Shown: positions 5,344 through 7,348 of the stretch, piece after piece
Numbering within the stretch: position 1 is the stretch's first letter
How the letters are laid out: the number at the start of each line of letters is the position of its first letter
Assembly: GCA_001801825.1 (NCBI GenBank)
Contig: MGYR01000027.1
Span: 842 to 8,189 of the forward strand
DNA: 7,348 nucleotides
DNA from: Gammaproteobacteria bacterium RIFCSPLOWO2_02_FULL_56_15
GTDB lineage: Bacteria > Pseudomonadota > Gammaproteobacteria > Eutrophobiales > Eutrophobiaceae
Reading direction: 5' to 3'
Position numbers and translations under genes: made by a program
Notes under the pieces: generated by a model
The model's input: the letters and a program-made list of their open reading frames with translations, nothing else
Told to the model about the DNA's origin: nothing
Databases searched by the model: none

Positions 5344-7115
5344 GCCGGATCCGCCGCAGATTGATTGCCTTCGTAGAGTTCGTCATCGGTCTGGTGCCGT
5401 TTCCTGATCTTCCATTGGATCCAGAGGCCGGTGCAGAGCACGGACAGGATCGGACAAATGGAGGCCATCGCCAAGATGCCGAATCCCTCCAGCGCACCGA
5501 CCGCATCGCCGAAGCCGAGACCCATGGTCAGTACGAGCGGCACGGTAACCGGTCCGGTCGTGACTCCGGCGCTGTCCCAAGCGACATCGATATATTCCTC
5601 GTTGGAGACGGCGGTTATCACCAGCGCCGCCAGATAAGCGGGCAGGAGCAGCCAGGCGAGCGGGATCTCAAAGATAATCTTGCAGACTCCAATGGCGATA
5701 CCGCTGGCCACGCCAAAGGACACGGCATACATGAGCATGGGTTTGCGGAAGGCGCCGTTGGTCAGGTTTTCCACGGTGTGCCCCATCGCGTTCAGCGCGG
5801 GTTCCGCCATTGTGGCGCCGAAACCCAGGCACCAAGCGAACAGCGCGGCAATGGTGATGCCAAGGGTGAAGGTGTACAGCGGGGTGTTCGGGATCGCCGC
5901 CATATGCGTGAAGGCAGCCGGCACCAGTCCCCCGGATTGGTCGCCGAGCCGGGTGAGGCCGTAACTGAGGCCGACATTGAAGACGATCATCCCGAGCAGA
6001 GCGAGCGCAATGCCGTAGCCCGTGGTCAGACGATTGGCAATCTTCTCGTGTAGCAGGTGGCGTTGAATGAGGTACAGAAACAGCACCAGGGGCAGGATTG
6101 CGCGGATGCCCATGAGGATTTCCAGACCAGGGGTGCTGTCATACCAGGCGCCGGCGGTGGCCCTGGGGCCGGACACGGCGGCGGCGATGATTTCTTCCGC
6201 GCTCGTCACCTCGGCCAGGATCATTCCCAGGATCATCACGCCCAGGACAGGCAGGATGGAGGCCAGGGTGACGATGCCGAAACCGGACAGCGAGGACCGG
6301 CCCTTGCCGGCCGAGGCGGCGATACCGATCCCCAGCGAAAGCACCAGCGGGACGGTCACCGGTCCCGTGGTCACCGCTCCGCAATCCCAGGCGAGACCGA
6401 GGATGGGGCTCAGCTCCGGATCTCGCGTGATGAAGAAGGTGATCGCCAGCGTGGGAATCACCGTGAGGTAGATCAGGGGTCGCAGGCTCCAGCCCTGGAT
6501 GAACCGCAGCGTGCCTAGCACCGCAGCGAGGCCCACGCCGATTCCAATTACCAGCACCAGCGCCCAGGTCCAGTCATTCAGCAGGGCATACAGGTAAGGC
6601 GCCTTCCGGACATCGACGATGGATCCCGCCGTCTGCAACGCGCCGATCGCGGGCTCGGCGAAGGTGACGCCGATGCCCAGCAGAAAGGTGATATATAACA
6701 CCGTCGGCAGGGTGGACTTGGTCGGCAGGGTATTCCCGATAGTCTCGCCGAAAGGCATGAGACCCACTTTGAGTCCCTCCATGAACAACATGAGCCCGAT
6801 GATCACGGACAGCAGGCCGGCGCTGATGACCCACGAATCCACGACATTCTGTTTCAGGATCAGCAACTGAAACAATACAAGGTATACGGCCAGTGGCAGA
6901 ACCGCCTTGATCTGGTCCCGCAGCCGGACGCTGATATAGGGTTTAAGCAGTCGGTAGGAGTCGACAGGGCGCAGCCGCAGCCGTGTGGGTTGATAGGGCA
7001 GATACCTGCCCTGGGCATCCGGCGCTACTTGGGGACTCAAGAGGGAATAGCTGATCGGCCGCTGCTTGATATTGATTTCCCGCAGATAGGCACCGAAGCG
7101 AATCGTCTTGCTCAT
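5340..7115 (-). CDS. Double-DUF1538 integral membrane protein, probable cation/H+ antiporter
   Basis: The 591-residue product starts with about 68 hydrophilic residues (MSKTIRFGAYLREIN) and then has many membrane segments arranged as two homologous halves. The half-signatures are FAEPAIGAL (152-160) and MAEPALNAM (436-444); AWDCGAVTTGPVTVPLVL (242-259) and AWDSAGVTTGPVTVPLVL (512-529); GFGIVTLASILPVLG (278-292) and GFGILAMASICPILS (544-558). These are hallmarks of DUF1538. D244 and D514, at the start of the most conserved loops, are candidate ion- or proton-binding residues. Family members from a Halomonas (UmpA/UmpB) are, from memory, reported as a two-subunit Na+(Li+,K+)/H+ antiporter; here both halves are one chain. 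The C-terminus is charged and cytosolic-looking. The start is the only in-frame start codon after a stop at 7161-7163, but no good Shine-Dalgarno precedes it. It heads the operon with the two P-II-like genes. Substrate is inferred, not shown. Confidence 0.85.
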   Translation of the reverse strand: MSKTIRFGAYLREINIKQRPISYSLLSPQVAPDAQGRYLPYQPTRLRLRPVDSYRLLKPYISVRLRDQIKAVLPLAVYLVLFQLLILKQNVVDSWVISAGLLSVIIGLMLFMEGLKVGLMPFGETIGNTLPTKSTLPTVLYITFLLGIGVTFAEPAIGALQTAGSIVDVRKAPYLYALLNDWTWALVLVIGIGVGLAAVLGTLRFIQGWSLRPLIYLTVIPTLAITFFITRDPELSPILGLAWDCGAVTTGPVTVPLVLSLGIGIAASAGKGRSSLSGFGIVTLASILPVLGVMILGMILAEVTSAEEIIAAAVSGPRATAGAWYDSTPGLEILMGIRAILPLVLFLYLIQRHLLHEKIANRLTTGYGIALALLGMIVFNVGLSYGLTRLGDQSGGLVPAAFTHMAAIPNTPLYTFTLGITIAALFAWCLGFGATMAEPALNAMGHTVENLTNGAFRKPMLMYAVSFGVASGIAIGVCKIIFEIPLAWLLLPAYLAALVITAVSNEEYIDVAWDSAGVTTGPVTVPLVLTMGLGFGDAVGALEGFGILAMASICPILSVLCTGLWIQWKIRKRHQTDDELYEGNQSAADPA

Positions 7116-7324
7116 GGCACAGGAATCCGGTTCTGGCTGCTTGCTTGCCGTTGCATGATATCATCTCAGCGAATGCCGGGGGGGGATCTTACCCAAGAGG
7201 GTGTGTGAATGGTAGGTGTTTTATGGCGGTTTCCAGGCAAGATTCAGCTGGGGAGTCTGGTATGGTGGGTACGTGGTCTGTGCCCACGCGGTGGTCTATT
7301 GATCAGAATCCTAAGGGAGAGCAC
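7116..7324. promoter_or_regulatory. Divergent intergenic region between the DUF1538 operon and the right-edge gene
   Basis: About 209 bp must carry promoters for both directions. No convincing -35/-10 pair is recognised. A G8 run lies at 7178-7185. A hairpin GTGGGTAC (7265-7272) / GTGCCCAC (7280-7287) with a 7-base loop and one G-U pair lies 38-60 bases before the ATG of the plus-strand gene. A 39-codon open frame also crosses this region on the plus strand. Confidence 0.35.
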
Positions 7325-7328
7325 ATGA
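7209..7328 (+). CDS. Possible 39-residue upstream ORF, probably not a real gene
   Basis: ATG at 7209 opens a frame of 39 codons ending in TGA at 7326-7328, which overlaps the ATG of the next gene by four bases (ATGA). AGAGGG at 7195-7200 lies eight bases before it. The peptide is rich in Trp, Arg, Gly and Leu (MVGVLWRFPGKIQLG...), contains three Trp and has no recognisable domain. The overlap geometry fits a translationally coupled leader peptide, but a frame this short in GC-rich DNA can easily arise by chance. Confidence 0.15.
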   Translation: MVGVLWRFPGKIQLGSLVWWVRGLCPRGGLLIRILREST

Positions 7329-7348
7329 ACAAGACGAGATGCCTATGG
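7325..7348 (+). CDS. Start of a gene cut by the right edge (8 codons)
   Basis: ATG at 7325 is preceded by AAGGGAGA (7313-7320), with AGGGAG five bases from the start codon, one of the best ribosome binding sites in the window. Only MNKTRCLW is visible. The Lys/Arg followed by hydrophobic residues would fit the start of a signal peptide, but eight residues are too few to assign a function. Confidence 0.5.

Noticed and set aside
4955..5506. Upstream extension of the second P-II-like gene's frame to an ATG at 5506 (296 residues in all)
   Set aside because: The extra part overlaps the first P-II-like gene and the end of the DUF1538 gene in another frame, and reads as Arg/Gly/His/Pro-rich shadow sequence. 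The P-II-like homology starts at the ATG at 4954.
5361..6518. Long plus-strand frames opposite the DUF1538 gene
   Set aside because: Their composition (Gly/His/Gln/Arg/Asp-rich) is typical of antisense shadows; the minus strand encodes a clear membrane protein with repeated motifs.

Overview
The window looks like a chromosomal segment of a moderately GC-rich gammaproteobacterium. The evidence is a BaeS/BaeR-type two-component pair very close in motif content to the enterobacterial one, a MetZ-type O-succinylhomoserine sulfhydrylase, a monomeric (Idh-II type) isocitrate dehydrogenase, and a GTAGCCCGGATG-type palindromic intergenic repeat of a kind common in that class. The genus cannot be named from the sequence. 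No transposase, integrase, CRISPR array, tRNA or rRNA was seen.

Layout. Bases 1-133 (minus) carry the N-terminus of monomeric NADP-isocitrate dehydrogenase, running off the left edge. A 244-bp divergent gap with a hairpin leads to metZ (378-1577, plus), which makes homocysteine from O-succinylhomoserine and sulfide. Eleven bases past its stop, convergent, is a small exported helical protein of unknown function (1589-1924, minus). A 265-bp divergent intergenic region separates it from baeS-baeR (2190-4367, plus), an envelope-stress sensor kinase and its response regulator. Between baeR and the next convergent operon (4368-4615) lies a structured palindromic repeat of about 130 bp.

The right half is one tightly coupled minus-strand operon read from 7115 down to 4616. 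It encodes a 591-residue membrane protein made of two DUF1538-type halves, then two small P-II-like proteins. The gene junctions overlap by 4 bp and 1 bp, so the three products are probably made in fixed ratio. From memory, DUF1538 proteins of a Halomonas (UmpA/UmpB) were reported as a two-component Na+(Li+,K+)/H+ antiporter. The inference here is a fused two-half cation transporter gated by two dedicated P-II-like sensors. This is the most interesting system in the window. The P-II-like pair lacks the usual uridylylation tyrosine by eye alignment, so it would have to sense a ligand directly.

At the right edge a plus-strand gene begins at 7325 with a good ribosome binding site and is cut after eight codons. 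A possible 39-codon upstream ORF and a hairpin lie in its leader.
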